The translations under genes were made by a program, and so were the position numbers. 64,000 nt of DNA, taken from positions 1 to 64,000 of the forward strand of contig JACRLX010000037.1 of assembly GCA_016235165.1 (NCBI GenBank), given 5' to 3'. Source of the stretch: Rhodocyclales bacterium. GTDB lineage: Bacteria; Pseudomonadota; Gammaproteobacteria; Burkholderiales; Rhodocyclaceae. The notes under the pieces are model-generated. The model searched no databases. It saw only the letters and a program-made list of their open reading frames with translations, and was not told the origin of the DNA. This document shows positions 25,493 to 34,323 of the stretch, one piece after another. Each line of letters opens with the position of its first letter. The first letter of the stretch is position 1.

Positions 25493-25846
25493 TGCTTGAG
25501 CCATGGCACTCTGGGCGAAATTGTTGGGCTAGGTGATAGCGCTGACCGTGGTGTCCGTCATTGGAGGTGGACACCACGGGAATCTTAAGCCCAAGTGCTT
25601 CTTTCGGTGGATTCCTGAGAGCATTGTTGATGGATCGCCGATGTATGCCAAGGCAATATGTCGGCAGTAACGATAGCGCGGTAGGCCACTGCACAACCCT
25701 CGTCAACCTCGGATTTAATCTGGGCTGTGTGATAGGGAACCGACAGTACGGCGGATTTGGCACGCTTGTGGGTGATCCGGATCACGGCCCCATGACCCAT
25801 TGGACCGCGAACCTTACATGCTTGCTGCGCACGGAATGATTCACTG
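25493..25846. other. Intergenic stretch after the porin
   Basis: No gene that I can support. A perfect 11-bp inverted repeat CCGTGGTGTCC (25546-25556) / GGACACCACGG (25569-25579) with a 12-base loop could end porin transcription, though no T run follows. Short ORFs on both strands lack ribosome sites and recognisable content. Confidence 0.5.
25546..25579. terminator. 11-bp inverted repeat downstream of the porin
   Basis: Stem of 11 perfect pairs, loop of 12 bases, 54 bases after the porin stop. No U-run, so it could be a rho-dependent 3' end or a transposon end instead. Confidence 0.35.
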
Positions 25847-27632
25847 ATGGAACGACTAATCCGCGCCCTGCGGACGCTACGCCCTCAACGTTTGTTCCGG
25901 ACGCCCCCGCCGGCGCCGTCGCAGGCCCCCGGAGATGATGCCAGCAGCCCCTACCTGCAGGCGCTGGATCACGTCGGCGATGCCGTGGTGATCACCAATC
26001 CGGCCGGGGTGATCCGGTACGTCAATCCGGCCTTCGAGACCCTCTGCGGCTATCGACGCGACGAAGTGGTCGGGCAGTCCCCGTCACTGCTCAAATCGGG
26101 GTTACATCAAGCGTCCTTTTACAGCCGATTGTGGGATACGCTCAAACAAGGCAAGAGCTTTCGTGCCAATTTCATTAATCGCCACAAGGACGGCTCACTG
26201 TTCACCCAAGAACAAACCATCAGCCCGATCACTGCGGGAAACGGGCGAATTGCGCATTATGTTTCCGCGGGGCGCAAGGTCAATGCACAAATTGAAATCG
26301 AACAACAGCTTCATCAACTGACATACTACGATGCGCTGACCGGCCTTCCGAATCGAAAATTATTTCTGAGCAAGCTGGCGGCGCATATTGAGCGATCCGG
26401 CGCAGGCCACAGCGGCCCGTTGCTATTGCTGTTGCTCGAAATCAATAACCTCGAGAAGATCAACGACACGGTGGGCTACGGTGCCGGCGATGACGTCTTG
26501 CGCCAGATTGCCCATCGGCTCGCGGCGTGCAGTCTGACTGTTAGCGACACCGCTCGCCTGGGGGGGCGATGAATTCGCCATGATCCTGCCGAATTGCGAC
26601 GATTCCAGGTCGGCGAGCATTGTCGAGCATATGCTGAAACTCATGGGTCGCCCCCTGACCCTGGGTGATCGGGACGTCACGGTGAGCACCTGCATCGGCA
26701 TTGCCCAGTATCCCCGGGATGCGACGAATCCTGAAACGCTGGTGTCCCATGCCGATCTCGCCCTGCATCGGGCCAAGGTCGATGGACTCAATCGCTTTCA
26801 GTTCTATCAGAGCATGATGCGTGACCGCTCGCAGGAAGATTTGCAGCTCGACACTGCGCTGCACGGTGCGCTGGAACGCAATGAACTGCATCTTGTCTTC
26901 CAGCCGATAGTCCGTTCGGCCGACAGGTCCATGGCCAAGGTGGAGGCGTTGCTGCGCTGGCAGTCCCCCACGTTGGGAGCCGTACCGCCGGCATGCTTCA
27001 TACCCCTGTTGGAGCGCAATGGGCTGATCGTTCCCGTCGGCCGTTGGGTGCTGGCCACCGCCTGCCGTGAAGTGGCGGCGCTGAAGCCGGGGCAGGGGGC
27101 CACGTTGCGTCTGGCGGTGAATGTCTCCGCGCGGCAGCTCGTGCATCCCGACTTCGTGACCGATGTGAAGGCCGTCCTCGAGGATACCGGTCTGGACGCG
27201 GACCGTCTGGAATTGGAAGTCACCGAGTCGGTGCTGATCGAGAATGCGGTGGTCGCTGCCGATGTCCTGCGCGCCCTGTGCCGTCTCCGGGTGACGATCG
27301 CGGCGGATGACTTCGGCACGGGCTATTCGTCCTTGAGCTATCTGTGGAAGTTTCCCTTCAGCACCTTGAAGATTGATCGCTCCTTTGTTTCGGCGCTGAT
27401 CACCGACAACCATGCAAAGACCATCGTGAGTTCAATCCTTGGCCTGGCCGACGACCTGGGCTTGAGCGTAGTGGCCGAAGGGATCGAGACTCCCATCCAG
27501 TTCGAAATGTTGAAGACCTTGGGGTGCCCCCTGATTCAGGGGTATTGGACCGGGCGACCGATGCCAATGGCGGCGATCAAGGAAGGGATGATGGCCGCGA
27601 CGGATACCGAGCTTGTGCGGACAGAACGCTGA
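25847..27632 (+). pseudogene. PAS-GGDEF-EAL cyclic-di-GMP protein, frameshifted in the GGDEF motif
   Basis: The first frame (25847-26572) has a PAS domain at about residues 38-150 (DHVGDAVVITNPAGVIRYVN, then GYRRDEVVGQSPSLL) and the start of a GGDEF domain (YYDALTGLPNRKLFLSKL). It ends LGGR-stop at a run of seven G (26560-26566). With six G the text would read LGGDEFAMILPN and join the second frame, which completes GGDEF and carries an EAL domain: VEALLRWQSP in place of the EAL signature, ESVLIE, DDFGTGYSS, LKIDRSFV, VVAEGIE and GYWTGRPM. The change disables the product unless slippage corrects it. Seen from sequence alone, a read error is equally possible. Confidence 0.88.
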
Positions 27633-27644
27633 GGAGATGTAGGC

Positions 27645-27971
27645 ATGCCTGCAAAGGTAGTGAGTTTCGATAGAGAGAAGAGGGTCCGGCTAGCCGCACA
27701 AGATCGGCAGGGGCATAAATGCAAGGCACCGATTCGGCACGTGCGCGAGGGGATACCGCCTACCGCACAGATGACAGACTGGCAGGAGAGCCTGGATCAG
27801 GCACGCTACCAGTGGCTGGCACAGAGCCTGCAACTCGGGTTTCACACCACCCATGTGATGGTCCTGCCATTCATCTTCATGGCGGCCTGGGCCGCTACGC
27901 CAAACTGGTCTGCGCCAGCGTCGGAATCCCATGATCTGTTCCGCAGCGATCGTTCGTGCCCCCATGAATAG
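27645..27971 (+). CDS. Hypothetical small protein with one membrane segment
   Basis: A 108-residue ORF that starts at ATG 27645, eight bases after a GAGGAG ribosome site overlapping the end of the EAL gene, so it may be translationally coupled to it. The first 60 residues are basic and polar; residues about 65-90 (LGFHTTHVMVLPFIFMAAWAA) could span the membrane; the tail is polar. I do not recognise a family. The good ribosome site is the main support. Confidence 0.45.
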   Translation: MPAKVVSFDREKRVRLAAQDRQGHKCKAPIRHVREGIPPTAQMTDWQESLDQARYQWLAQSLQLGFHTTHVMVLPFIFMAAWAATPNWSAPASESHDLFRSDRSCPHE

Positions 27972-28212
27972 CCACTTTGAGAAGCAAACGGCTGCGTCGC
28001 TCTACTCCGTAGAAACAATAACTACACGTTCCAAGCGGCTGGCGTGGCACGGGTTGACTATCGAACTCGCCGAATTACTGGCGCGCAAACTGTCCGTCGC
28101 CGCCATTGACGACGCGACCTATCCGCATCCGTTTGAGGTCGTCGATTCCGGTGGCCAGGTGCGGTGCCGCTATCAGCGCGGGACGCGCTACGCCGAAGCG
28201 CTGGCCGCTTAG
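27964..28212 (+). CDS. Hypothetical 82-aa protein
   Basis: ATG 27964 opens an 82-residue frame (MNSHFEKQTAASLYS, later ELAELLARKLSVAAIDDATY and VVDSGGQVRCRYQRG). The composition is that of a small soluble protein rather than of random GC-rich DNA, but there is no clear ribosome site and it overlaps the previous ORF by eight bases. No family recognised. Confidence 0.3.
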   Translation: MNSHFEKQTAASLYSVETITTRSKRLAWHGLTIELAELLARKLSVAAIDDATYPHPFEVVDSGGQVRCRYQRGTRYAEALAA

Positions 28213-28626
28213 ATAAATGATTCAACCTATCGATTGCCATGACAGCGGTGTCGTTTTCCCCCTGCCGCTGTTCTTCAAGCTCTGTCGTGTTGACACCACG
28301 TGGACTCATCAGGTCATCCGGCAGAGCGCTTTTTATTCGTCACCGCGGCGCGAAGCTGGGCCGTCGCTTGTGGCCCAGGCACTGTGCCGGCGGCATCGCG
28401 CCGAGCTTGGGCCTGTCTCAACCCGGTCGTGCCGGAAGCCAACTACCTGCAGAAACAGGTGCGTTGCCGCCATGCAGATCCTCAAGCCCGCTCATGGGGA
28501 AAGGTATCGCACCGTGTCTCGACTGACACGGTCGTTTGACTCGCGGCCACATGATTGCTTCGGCAATCGCGACAGTTTCCTCATTTGGATGCAGCCTGTG
28601 AAATTGATCATGAAAGGAACCCTGAT
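28213..28626. other. Intergenic stretch before etfB
   Basis: Overlapping short ORFs occur in all forward frames, none with a ribosome site or recognisable product. The last bases hold GAAAGGA ahead of the etfB TTG start. The promoter of etfBA probably lies here; I could not identify it. Confidence 0.45.
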
Positions 28627-29376
28627 TTGAAGATTCTGGTACCAGTGAAGCGTGTGGTCGATTACAACGTCAAGGTCCGCGTCAAGGCGGACGGCACCGG
28701 CGTCGATCTGGCCAATGTCAAGATGTCGATGAACCCTTTCGACGAAATTTCCTTGGAAGAAGCCGTTCGCCTCAAGGAAGCCGGCATCGCCACCGACGTG
28801 ATCGCGGTCAGTTGCGGCCTGCCTGCGTGTCAGGAGACCCTGCGTACGGCCATGGCCATCGGCGCCGATCGCGGCATCCTGGTCGAAACAGCCGAGGACC
28901 TGCAGCCGCTGGCCGTGGCCAAGCTGATCCAGGCCATCGCCAAGAAGGAGCAGCCGCAGATCGTCATATTCGGCAAGCAGGCGATCGACGACGATGCCAA
29001 CCAGACCGGCCAGATGTTTGCCGCGCTGATGGGTTGGGCCCAAGCCACGTTTGCCTCCAAGGTCGCGCTTGCGAATGGTCTGGCGACGGTGACGCGAGAA
29101 ATCGACGGCGGCGCGGAAACCGTGGAATGCAAGCTGCCCGTGGTCATCACATCGGACCTGCGCCTCAACGAACCGCGCTATGCGACGTTGCCGAACATCA
29201 TGAAGGCCAAGAAGAAGCCGCTCGACGTCTTCAAGCCAGCCGATCTCGGTATAGATGTGACGCCGCGTCTAACGCTGGTGAATATCGCCGAACCACCCAA
29301 GCGTCGGGCTGGAATCAAGGTGGCCGACGTCCAGCAACTCGTCGCCAAACTCAGGAACGAAGCGAAGGTGATCTAA
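28627..29376 (+). CDS. etfB: Electron transfer flavoprotein beta subunit
   Basis: A 249-residue protein opening [19 protein letters not shown], with [37 protein letters not shown] and the loop [20 protein letters not shown] that recognises dehydrogenases. These are classic EtfB features; it binds AMP. The start is a TTG at 28627, since no ATG or GTG aligns with the family start and GAAAGGA lies 11 bases upstream. With EtfA it would accept electrons from the acyl-CoA dehydrogenase of the cluster at 10638 and pass them to ETF-quinone oxidoreductase, which is not in this window. Confidence 0.93.
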   Translation: MKILVPVKRVVDYNVKVRVKADGTGVDLANVKMSMNPFDEISLEEAVRLKEAGIATDVIAVSCGLPACQETLRTAMAIGADRGILVETAEDLQPLAVAKLIQAIAKKEQPQIVIFGKQAIDDDANQTGQMFAALMGWAQATFASKVALANGLATVTREIDGGAETVECKLPVVITSDLRLNEPRYATLPNIMKAKKKPLDVFKPADLGIDVTPRLTLVNIAEPPKRRAGIKVADVQQLVAKLRNEAKVI

Positions 29377-30314
29377 TGACCAAACTACTTGTAATTGCAG
29401 AGCATGACAACGCCGGCCTCAAGGCGGTTACACTAAACGCCGTGGCGGCTGCCCAGAAGATCGGAGGTGAGATTCATGTTCTGGTGGCGGGCAGCGGTTG
29501 CGTCGCAGTCGCCGCCGCCGCCGCCAAAATCGCCGGTGTGGCCCAGGTGAGACTTGCCGACGCGGAACACTACGCCGAACAAACACCGGAAAACGTCGCC
29601 ATCTTGGTGCAGGCGCAGGCGGCCGGCTACAGTCACATTCTGGCAGCCGCCACGGGCATGGGAAAGAACCTGCTGCCCCGGGTCGCCGCCTTGCTCGATG
29701 TCGCGCAGATATCCGAAATCACCGCCGTGGTGAGCCCGGATACTTTTGTTCGTCCGACGTATGCGGGCAACGCCATGGCCACGGTCCAGTCGGCGGATGC
29801 CATCAAAGTCATCACCGCTCGTGGCACCGCCTTCGATGCGGTGGCGGCCGAGGGTGGCGATGCGGCCATCGAAGCCATTGCCGCAGCAGCGGATCTGGGC
29901 CTGGTCAGGCTGATCGGCCGGGAAATCACCCAAAGTGCGCGCCCCGAACTCGGCGCTGCCAAGGTGATCGTATCCGGCGGCCGCGGCCTGGGCTCACGCG
30001 AGAAATTCGATGAAGTGCTGGAGCCGCTGGCCGACAAACTCAACGCGGCACTGGGCGCCTCGCGTGCAGCGGTGGACGCCGGCTTCGTGCCGAATGACTA
30101 CCAGGTTGGCCAGACCGGCAAGATCGTCGCTCCTTCGCTTTACTTCGCGATCGGCATCTCGGGCGCCCTCCAGCATCTGGCCGGCATGAAGGACAGCAAG
30201 GTGATCGTCGCTATCAACAAGGATGAAGACGCGCCGATCTTCCAGGTCGCCGACTACGGCTTGGTCGCCGATCTGTTTCAGGCGGTGCCGGCATTGATTG
30301 CCGAGTTGGGATAG
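29376..30314 (+). CDS. etfA: Electron transfer flavoprotein alpha subunit
   Basis: A 312-residue FAD-binding subunit. The N-terminal domain begins [20 protein letters not shown]; the C-terminal FAD domain has [40 protein letters not shown] and the end [20 protein letters not shown]. All FAD contacts expected of EtfA are present. Its ATG overlaps the last base of the etfB stop. The gene pair lies at the far end of the catabolic cargo, just before copy 2 of the duplicated module. Confidence 0.94.
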   Translation: MTKLLVIAEHDNAGLKAVTLNAVAAAQKIGGEIHVLVAGSGCVAVAAAAAKIAGVAQVRLADAEHYAEQTPENVAILVQAQAAGYSHILAAATGMGKNLLPRVAALLDVAQISEITAVVSPDTFVRPTYAGNAMATVQSADAIKVITARGTAFDAVAAEGGDAAIEAIAAAADLGLVRLIGREITQSARPELGAAKVIVSGGRGLGSREKFDEVLEPLADKLNAALGASRAAVDAGFVPNDYQVGQTGKIVAPSLYFAIGISGALQHLAGMKDSKVIVAINKDEDAPIFQVADYGLVADLFQAVPALIAELG

Positions 30315-30437
30315 ATGCCGATGCACTTTCGGATTGCACGGCATCGCTTCGCCTCCGATGCCGCGCGACTCATCCTTTCGACACGACTATTCTGATGCAG
30401 GAGTCTTCTCGCCGTGCGCGACCCCCTTGATTTTTAT
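30315..30437. other. etfA downstream region
   Basis: GATGCCG and CGGCATC arms (starting at 30315 and repeated further on) could fold after the etfA stop, but no T run follows. No gene is seen up to the duplicated module. Confidence 0.3.
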
Positions 30438-31165
30438 TTGACCGGCGCCGCACGGGTCTGCATTGCGCTAGCATATCGCCCTCATCATCCACATCGAAGG
30501 ATCTCGCCATGGCCCGCAAGAAGAAGCTCGATTTTTCTGATATAGCTGTTACCCGGCAGAAAGCGAATCTCAATCAGAAGGATTTCTGGAGCCGTTATGG
30601 CGTCACGCAGTCGGGTGGGTCGCGCTACGAATCCGGTCGGAATATTCCGAAACCATTGGCGATCGTGTTATGGCTGCATCAGTCAGGGAAGGTGACGGAC
30701 AAGGATCTGGCGGATGCTTTGAAATAGTGGGAAGTCAGTTGCCTCCAAAGTTGCCCCCGAAACTCCTGGCAGCGCGATTGATGAGCGTACGAATGTCCTC
30801 GAACCCATTGGGAGCGACCCTGCAAGCGACCAGAACGTGTGACAAAGCAATACGGCAAGCGGACGGTCAGTGGATTTGTGGACAGTTCGCCTGCGGGCGA
30901 ACCGGGCGGTCTTGCCGTGGATAACGACAAAACCGTTACCCACCGCGCCGCCATCTGACCACAAATCCACAGACCCCCAAAACCAGGATCTTTTTGATAT
31001 GGGGATCAAAGGCGAAACCCGTTCGCTGATCTTCGAACTGATCAAGGCGAACACCTTGTGCTCATTGTTCAGACCGTGCTGCGGGGCGAAGGAGAAGCCA
31101 CCTCCCCAAATTCAGGCGGGGACCATGCCAACAGTTCAGCAAGCCTGCGAATAACCCAATCAGAT
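30438..31165. repeat. 0.73-kb duplicated module, copy 2
   Basis: Counterpart of 4207-4932, less damaged. It carries the helix-turn-helix gene, the noncoding stretch with a perfect GTTCGCC/GGCGAAC hairpin (near 30890), sequences close to DnaA boxes (CGTGGATAAC, AATCCACAG), and the 3' third of the minus-strand gene at 31069. The noncoding stretch (30728-31068) shows no gene. The many substitutions between copies mean the duplication is old or the copies were acquired separately. Confidence 0.9.
30509..30727 (+). CDS. small helix-turn-helix protein, copy 2
   Basis: A 72-residue protein that differs from the one at 4278-4496 at only four positions (near residues 14, 17 and 52). The same AAGGA ribosome site precedes ATG 30509. 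The helix-turn-helix (LNQKDFWSRYG, SGGSRYESGR) is unchanged. That the protein is much better conserved between the copies than the surrounding noncoding DNA indicates selection on both genes. Confidence 0.82.
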   Translation: MARKKKLDFSDIAVTRQKANLNQKDFWSRYGVTQSGGSRYESGRNIPKPLAIVLWLHQSGKVTDKDLADALK

Positions 31166-31413
31166 TCCTGTTCCGTGAATGCCGACGCACCGGCCATCAG
31201 CCCGTCATGGCAACGTAGCAGAACGTCCTCTTCGGTGAGACTCAAATTGGAAAGCATCGTCTGTGCATGTTCAGGGAGCATGCAGGCCATGTCTTCGCAA
31301 AGCTGGTAGCGGCCTACTACAACTTCCAGCGAAGCGCTGGGCTTGAGGCGGCCAGCGGTGACGAACAGGGCCATGAACGACTGTGGGATTTCAATTTGGT
31401 TCATGTCCGGCAT
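31069..31413 (-). CDS. Conserved hypothetical protein, 114 aa
   Basis: A 114-residue soluble protein (IEIPQSFMALFVTAGRLKPS, then YQLCEDMACMLPEHAQTML and a WVIRRLAELLAW end). I have seen similar small proteins in betaproteobacterial genomes, sometimes labelled as having chaperone-like ATPase activity, but no ATP motif is visible and I assign no function. The gene converges on the helix-turn-helix gene across the conserved noncoding stretch. A truncated copy of its 3' end lies at 4843-4932, so this pairing is old. Confidence 0.65.
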   Translation of the reverse strand: MPDMNQIEIPQSFMALFVTAGRLKPSASLEVVVGRYQLCEDMACMLPEHAQTMLSNLSLTEEDVLLRCHDGLMAGASAFTEQESDWVIRRLAELLAWSPPEFGEVASPSPRSTV

Positions 31414-31454
31414 GTTTCAATCACCAGCGTGCGGACAACACGATCCCATAAAAC

Positions 31455-32036
31455 TCAGACTTCATCGCTTCGATCAAAAATCTCCAGCTTGAATTGCCAG
31501 CCTTCAAGACTCATCAACATCTGACCGAACTGTTCCCATGAGATTTTGCGACCATCGACAACCATGAGTGGCACGCGACCGTCTTCGTCATCGTCCCACT
31601 CGATTCGCCCCCGCACCGTGTCATCGACGATTTGAAGTCCATGCTGGCCGTCTTCAATATGCTTGACGGAAAGTGCTTTACGAATTCTCTGGATCAACCG
31701 CCCCAGCAGGGCAAACAAATCTTCTTCGGGCTTGCCGATTAGCTGGAACGTATAACCAGCCGGATTCCCTTCCCGAAGCTCAAACGCTTCCAGAGAGACA
31801 ATGCCCCCCAGCAGGCGTGTCTGAAAGTGGAACTGATGTTCTTCACCCGCGCAGTCAGTGAGCCCAATCGGTTCGAGCCGGATGTTTTCGAAATCGTCCA
31901 GACCGTGCAGTTCAGCGACTTCGACGTTGAAGCATCGGGTGCAAAGTTGGCGATATCCGCTATCCAAGGAACCATAGTGGACGGTGTCGTAGCCGGGCGT
32001 TATCTCGCCACACTCCTCGCAACGGTCCTGATGCAT
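31455..32036 (-). CDS. Conserved hypothetical protein with N-terminal zinc-ribbon cysteines
   Basis: A 193-residue protein from ATG 32036. It begins with a probable zinc knuckle (CEECGE at residues 6-11 and CTRC near 33-36), followed by a region that runs GLDDFENIRLEPIGLTDCAG, FHFQTRLLGGIVSLEAFELR and a C-terminal SWEQFGQMLMSLEGWQFKLE. No enzyme motif is seen. It belongs to a minus-strand set of accessory genes with the SEC-C protein upstream (14-base gap). No function is assigned. Confidence 0.65.
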   Translation of the reverse strand: MHQDRCEECGEITPGYDTVHYGSLDSGYRQLCTRCFNVEVAELHGLDDFENIRLEPIGLTDCAGEEHQFHFQTRLLGGIVSLEAFELREGNPAGYTFQLIGKPEEDLFALLGRLIQRIRKALSVKHIEDGQHGLQIVDDTVRGRIEWDDDEDGRVPLMVVDGRKISWEQFGQMLMSLEGWQFKLEIFDRSDEV

Positions 32037-32050
32037 GTTGATTTCCTGTT

Positions 32051-33040
32051 TCAATGTAACGATGGCGGAGCGCCATCCGCGCCACAGCATTTTTTGAACT
32101 TCTTGCCACTGCCGCAGGGACAGGGATCGTTGCGACCAATCTTCGGGCCACCACGAACGATCGGTGCAATTTCCTTCTGACCACGATGATGATGAAAATC
32201 GTCGTTGAATATTCCCGCCGGCTGGCTGCCGCGCTTCTCTTTCCAGTAGGCGTGGATTCTCACGAGCGCCGGTTCAATCCCGTTCATCCAGGTCTCGGCA
32301 TCTCCCGCGCTCCTGGTAATGTCGATACCGTCGTCGGTACCGAGGCGCAGAAATGGCGTGAACCATGTCGGTTGTCCTATGGATAACAGACTCCACGCTT
32401 CTTCGTTGAACATGAAGCCGGTAATGAAGCCTTCACTCCACTCGGCAGCGCCCCATTGGATGCCCCGCCAGAAGATTGGCTCGAATGAGGCCGGATCGGT
32501 GTTGAAGGTATGAATCACGTTGTTGTAGTGCCGCAGGATGAGTGACATGATCCGGCTGGCCTGCGTCTCGCTTGTAAAGTCGGCCTCGACTTCTCCACCT
32601 TCCATGTCCCACACCCAGGGCAGCCAGTCCGAGGGCGGCACCATGCGGGGGCCGATGGCGATGGCGGTCAGGAAGCCTTCCAGCGTGGAGACATCCATCG
32701 ACGTATCCTCGTTGGCCTCGTTGGCAAGGAAGTCGTCAAGTTCGCCAAATTCTGCTTCCGAGAGAGGTTGATTCAGCCCCATCATCTGTTGCCCATCCGG
32801 GGGTGAGCCAATCAGCGAATCCATTCCATCTTCATCGATAGTCTTCAGCACCTCGTCGAGTGCCTCCTGGTCGGTCGCAAATGGATCGTCCCATACGGTG
32901 GAGTTGCCGAAATCATCGACCACCTCCAGGAGCCAACCGCCTTCGCCGTCGTCGTATATCTCGACTCGAACAGTCTTGCCATCTCGTGTCACTGATTGAC
33001 AGAGCGGTGAGTGGCGCGGGTATTGGTCGAGTTCAGTCAT
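32051..33040 (-). CDS. UPF0149 (YgfB/YecA-like) protein with SEC-C metal-binding motif
   Basis: A 329-residue acidic protein. Residues about 1-75 are a small separate domain; 90-280 match the UPF0149/YecA helical domain ([18 protein letters not shown], then [21 protein letters not shown] and [11 protein letters not shown]). The C-terminus ends in the SEC-C zinc motif [18 protein letters not shown], as found in SecA and YecA. YecA-like proteins are thought to contact ribosomes or translocation components; the role of this island copy is unknown. ATG 33040 has no strong ribosome site in view. Confidence 0.85.
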   Translation of the reverse strand: MTELDQYPRHSPLCQSVTRDGKTVRVEIYDDGEGGWLLEVVDDFGNSTVWDDPFATDQEALDEVLKTIDEDGMDSLIGSPPDGQQMMGLNQPLSEAEFGELDDFLANEANEDTSMDVSTLEGFLTAIAIGPRMVPPSDWLPWVWDMEGGEVEADFTSETQASRIMSLILRHYNNVIHTFNTDPASFEPIFWRGIQWGAAEWSEGFITGFMFNEEAWSLLSIGQPTWFTPFLRLGTDDGIDITRSAGDAETWMNGIEPALVRIHAYWKEKRGSQPAGIFNDDFHHHRGQKEIAPIVRGGPKIGRNDPCPCGSGKKFKKCCGADGAPPSLH

Positions 33041-33112
33041 TTCTTGTTTCGCAGATCGTCGTGATGGAAATGCTGCGGTATCGATTGTGTACCTTGAGAA
33101 AATCCGAGAACT

Positions 33113-33376
33113 TCATGGCGCATTATCCTTCTTGACCAACTGCTTCATGAAGGCGGCCTCGCTTTTGGTGATGCGGGACATTTTCTTCGGCCCCATGGAA
33201 TCCACCAGGCGCACAAAGTCATCCAGAGAAAGGGCGTCAGAAAGCTGCTTGTCGGCCCCTTCAATCCGCTCGCGCAGGATGAACAGGCCCGAACCTGTGA
33301 AAGCCATCATGTAGTGGTGGCCCTCGCTGCGCGAATTTAGCCGGGCTACGGCAGCTGTTGCACGAGTCGAGCGCAT
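33113..33376 (-). CDS. Conserved hypothetical protein, 87 aa
   Basis: A small basic protein, MRSTRATAAVARLNSRSEGH onward, with a hydrophobic core GLFILRERIEGADKQLSDAL and a lysine-rich end. ATG 33376 is preferred; a longer frame reaches 33427. It lies between the SEC-C gene and the AbiE pair on the same strand. I recognise no family, though the phrase FVRLVDSMGPKKMSRITKSE looks like a real conserved protein. Confidence 0.5.
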   Translation of the reverse strand: MRSTRATAAVARLNSRSEGHHYMMAFTGSGLFILRERIEGADKQLSDALSLDDFVRLVDSMGPKKMSRITKSEAAFMKQLVKKDNAP

Positions 33377-33471
33377 GCCGGTCACATCAAACCGATTGCG
33401 TATTCCGACGATCGTGACAGGCTGCACCGATGATCGTGACCGATGATTTCAGAAATCGCGAGCGTCGGCAT

Positions 33472-34323
33472 TCATTTCCCGTCAACAGATTCCTTCGGCA
33501 AGTCGGCGGCGCGAACGGCACGCAGTACTTCCCGAAAGACGTCATCGAACGGTGGCAGATGGTTCATCTGGTGCGCGAGACGGGCGGCCCAGAGCCGCCG
33601 TAGACGATCTTCCTTGGCGGCGATTGCCTGCTCCATGCCTGCAATGACGCGTTGCCGCAATGCCAACTTGGCATCGAGTTCGGCACGCATCTCCGCAACG
33701 CGCATGTTGGTGGAGCCGAACAGATACCAGAGGTCATACAAGTCACGTGGCTCGTTGCGCGCCCGATCGCTCAAGGCCAGCAGCTTTTCAACCGCAATCT
33801 CCTCGATAGCGTAGACCTTCACGGTCGGCCCTTCGGGCAAGTCATCAAAGTTGTCGTAGGTGCGCTGAATCGGGCGATCCTGCAGAGGGAAGCACAGGAC
33901 TTCGTTGATCGTGATGTCAACCTTCACATCGTTCGCAGCGGGCAGCGGCCCTTGATAGCGCAGGTAGAAGGTGTGGCTGTTCTGGTGACCGTGGCGGTCT
34001 TCGCGATCGAACGCGATCCGCAGGCCCGAGTCGGCTTCGACGGTGGCGAAGATTTCTTTCAGCCCGGCCAGAATCTTTTCGAGGGTGATCGGATGCGTCA
34101 AGGTGAAATCCAGGTCTTCCGAAAACCGATAGTCCTCGAACCAGCAGCGTCGCAGGGCGGTGCCACCTTTGAAGGCGAGCACCTCGCGTAACGGATGGCC
34201 GGCCAAACCGGTGAGGAACCATGCCAGCACGTAATCGCGTTCGATAACGGCCTCGGGGATGCGCCGCCCGCCAGCGGTCATCAGCGTGTTCGAGATCAGG
34301 GAGATGTTGCGTTGGGGAATCAT
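33472..34323 (-). CDS. abiEii: AbiEii-type nucleotidyltransferase toxin
   Basis: A 283-residue protein from ATG 34323 with the minimal nucleotidyltransferase core FKGGTALRR (51-59) and FSEDLDF (67-73), followed by a KVDITINE strand that supplies the later acidic residue and a EEIAVEKLLALSDRARNEPR segment with LYDLWYL, all hallmarks of the AbiEii/AbiGii family. Such enzymes modify tRNA with nucleotides and stop growth, in phage defence or type IV toxin-antitoxin systems. The start overlaps the antitoxin stop by one base, so the pair is co-translated. Confidence 0.9.
   Translation of the reverse strand: MIPQRNISLISNTLMTAGGRRIPEAVIERDYVLAWFLTGLAGHPLREVLAFKGGTALRRCWFEDYRFSEDLDFTLTHPITLEKILAGLKEIFATVEADSGLRIAFDREDRHGHQNSHTFYLRYQGPLPAANDVKVDITINEVLCFPLQDRPIQRTYDNFDDLPEGPTVKVYAIEEIAVEKLLALSDRARNEPRDLYDLWYLFGSTNMRVAEMRAELDAKLALRQRVIAGMEQAIAAKEDRLRRLWAARLAHQMNHLPPFDDVFREVLRAVRAADLPKESVDGK

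Noticed and set aside
25476-25839. Overlapping ORFs on both strands after the porin
   Set aside because: No ribosome site and no recognisable content; one minus-strand frame (ADILPWHTSAIHQQ) looks faintly protein-like but cannot be supported.
28217-28630. 137-codon ORF upstream of etfB
   Set aside because: No ribosome site, rich in Arg/Cys/Ser, overlaps the etfB start and two similar ORFs; probably chance.
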